Below are positions 14,754-14,864 of a DNA stretch of 14,864 nucleotides, piece by piece (the first letter of the stretch is position 1; the number at the start of each line of letters is the position of its first letter). The notes beneath the pieces are model-generated. The model worked only from the letters and a program-made list of their open reading frames with translations, was not told the DNA's origin and did no database searches. The stretch spans positions 1 to 14,864 of the forward strand of contig JAKAZH010000022.1 of the NCBI GenBank assembly GCA_021815935.1, in the 5' to 3' direction. The position numbers and the translations under genes are program-made. The stretch is from Actinomycetes bacterium. Lineage in GTDB: Bacteria; Actinomycetota; Acidimicrobiia; Acidimicrobiales; Palsa-688.

Positions 14754-14864
14754 ATGGGCACCGTCGGGAAGCTCGCAGGCTTTCACGCGCTTGTCGTCGC
14801 CTCAGTCCTTGCGATCGTTGCCTTGCAACTCACACTTGAGTTCTCCAACCGCTACAGGGCCACC
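14754..14864 (+). CDS. Start of a further membrane or exported protein (3' truncated by window edge)
   Basis: An ATG at 14754 opens a frame of 37 codons that runs off the window. The frame is closed by a TGA at 14718-14720 just upstream and no earlier ATG, GTG or TTG lies between. The product begins with a short basic stretch (Lys6) and a hydrophobic segment, FHALVVASVLAIVALQLTL (about residues 10-28), followed by a polar EFSNRYRAT. This is the pattern of a signal anchor, uncleaved signal peptide or first membrane span. No clear Shine-Dalgarno is seen; GAGG at 14735-14738 is 15 bases away. Direction and the 26-base gap suggest it belongs to the same operon. Function cannot be told from 37 residues. 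Confidence 0.6.
   Translation, partial: MGTVGKLAGFHALVVASVLAIVALQLTLEFSNRYRAT

Noticed and set aside
14328..14786. Minus-strand open frame opposite the Ser/Thr-rich gene
   Set aside because: It is Val/Ala/Gly-rich as expected for the complement of Thr/Ser codons; the + strand has the perfect Shine-Dalgarno and a membrane segment.
1..14864. CRISPR arrays, tRNA or rRNA genes, insertion sequences, prophage or defence genes
   Set aside because: No regularly spaced repeats, RNA gene landmarks, transposase motifs or terminal inverted repeats were seen on either strand.

Overview
The window is high-GC bacterial DNA with tightly packed genes, frequent GTG and TTG starts, and start codons that often overlap the preceding stop. 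It contains an mycobacterial-type thiolase-like protein, an actinobacterial-style fused two-half ABC exporter and candidate leaderless starts. Together these suggest a high-GC actinobacterium, possibly outside the well-studied genera (an Acidimicrobiia-like lineage is my guess). The sequence alone does not fix the taxon. No RNA genes, insertion sequences, CRISPR arrays or clear intrinsic terminators are visible, and no stretch longer than about 120 bases lacks a gene.

Left flank (1-2031): the 3' part of an N-acyl-D-amino-acid deacylase-type amidohydrolase on the + strand converges, with a two-base gap, on a minus-strand gene for a thiolase-like protein that lacks the usual thiolase catalytic residues. 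These look like catabolic or lipid-related genes and have no evident link to the rest.

Divergent promoter region (2032-2148): the thiolase-like gene (leftward) and a large ABC exporter gene (rightward) face away from each other across about 117 bases. A CATAAT hexamer lies six bases before the exporter's ATG, so this transcript may be leaderless. Two copies of a CCGGTCG-centred palindromic element are also present.

Exporter and glycan block (2149-14864, all + strand): first comes a 1266-residue ABC exporter with two fused halves, whose two ATP sites are predicted to be one canonical and one degenerate. After a 113-base gap follows a tight run: an NAD-dependent nucleotide-sugar epimerase, a GT28/MurG-like glycosyltransferase (COG4671 type), two GT4-type glycosyltransferases, a half-size ABC exporter, a UDP-glucose 6-dehydrogenase, a Ser/Thr-rich single-pass membrane protein, and the first 37 codons of another membrane protein. 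Junctions include ATGA, GTGA and TTGA four-base overlaps and an eight-base overlap, which strongly suggests co-transcription and translational coupling.

As an inferred pathway, the dehydrogenase would make a UDP-uronic acid and the epimerase would interconvert it (for example UDP-GlcA to UDP-GalA). The three glycosyltransferases would build a glycan at the cytoplasmic face, and the half-size exporter would flip or export it. The mucin-like Ser/Thr-rich protein, with its tail predicted outside the cell, could be a glycan acceptor, a wall-spanning stalk or an export accessory. The cluster probably continues beyond the right edge. No Wzx, Wzy or initiating phosphoglycosyltransferase is seen in the window.
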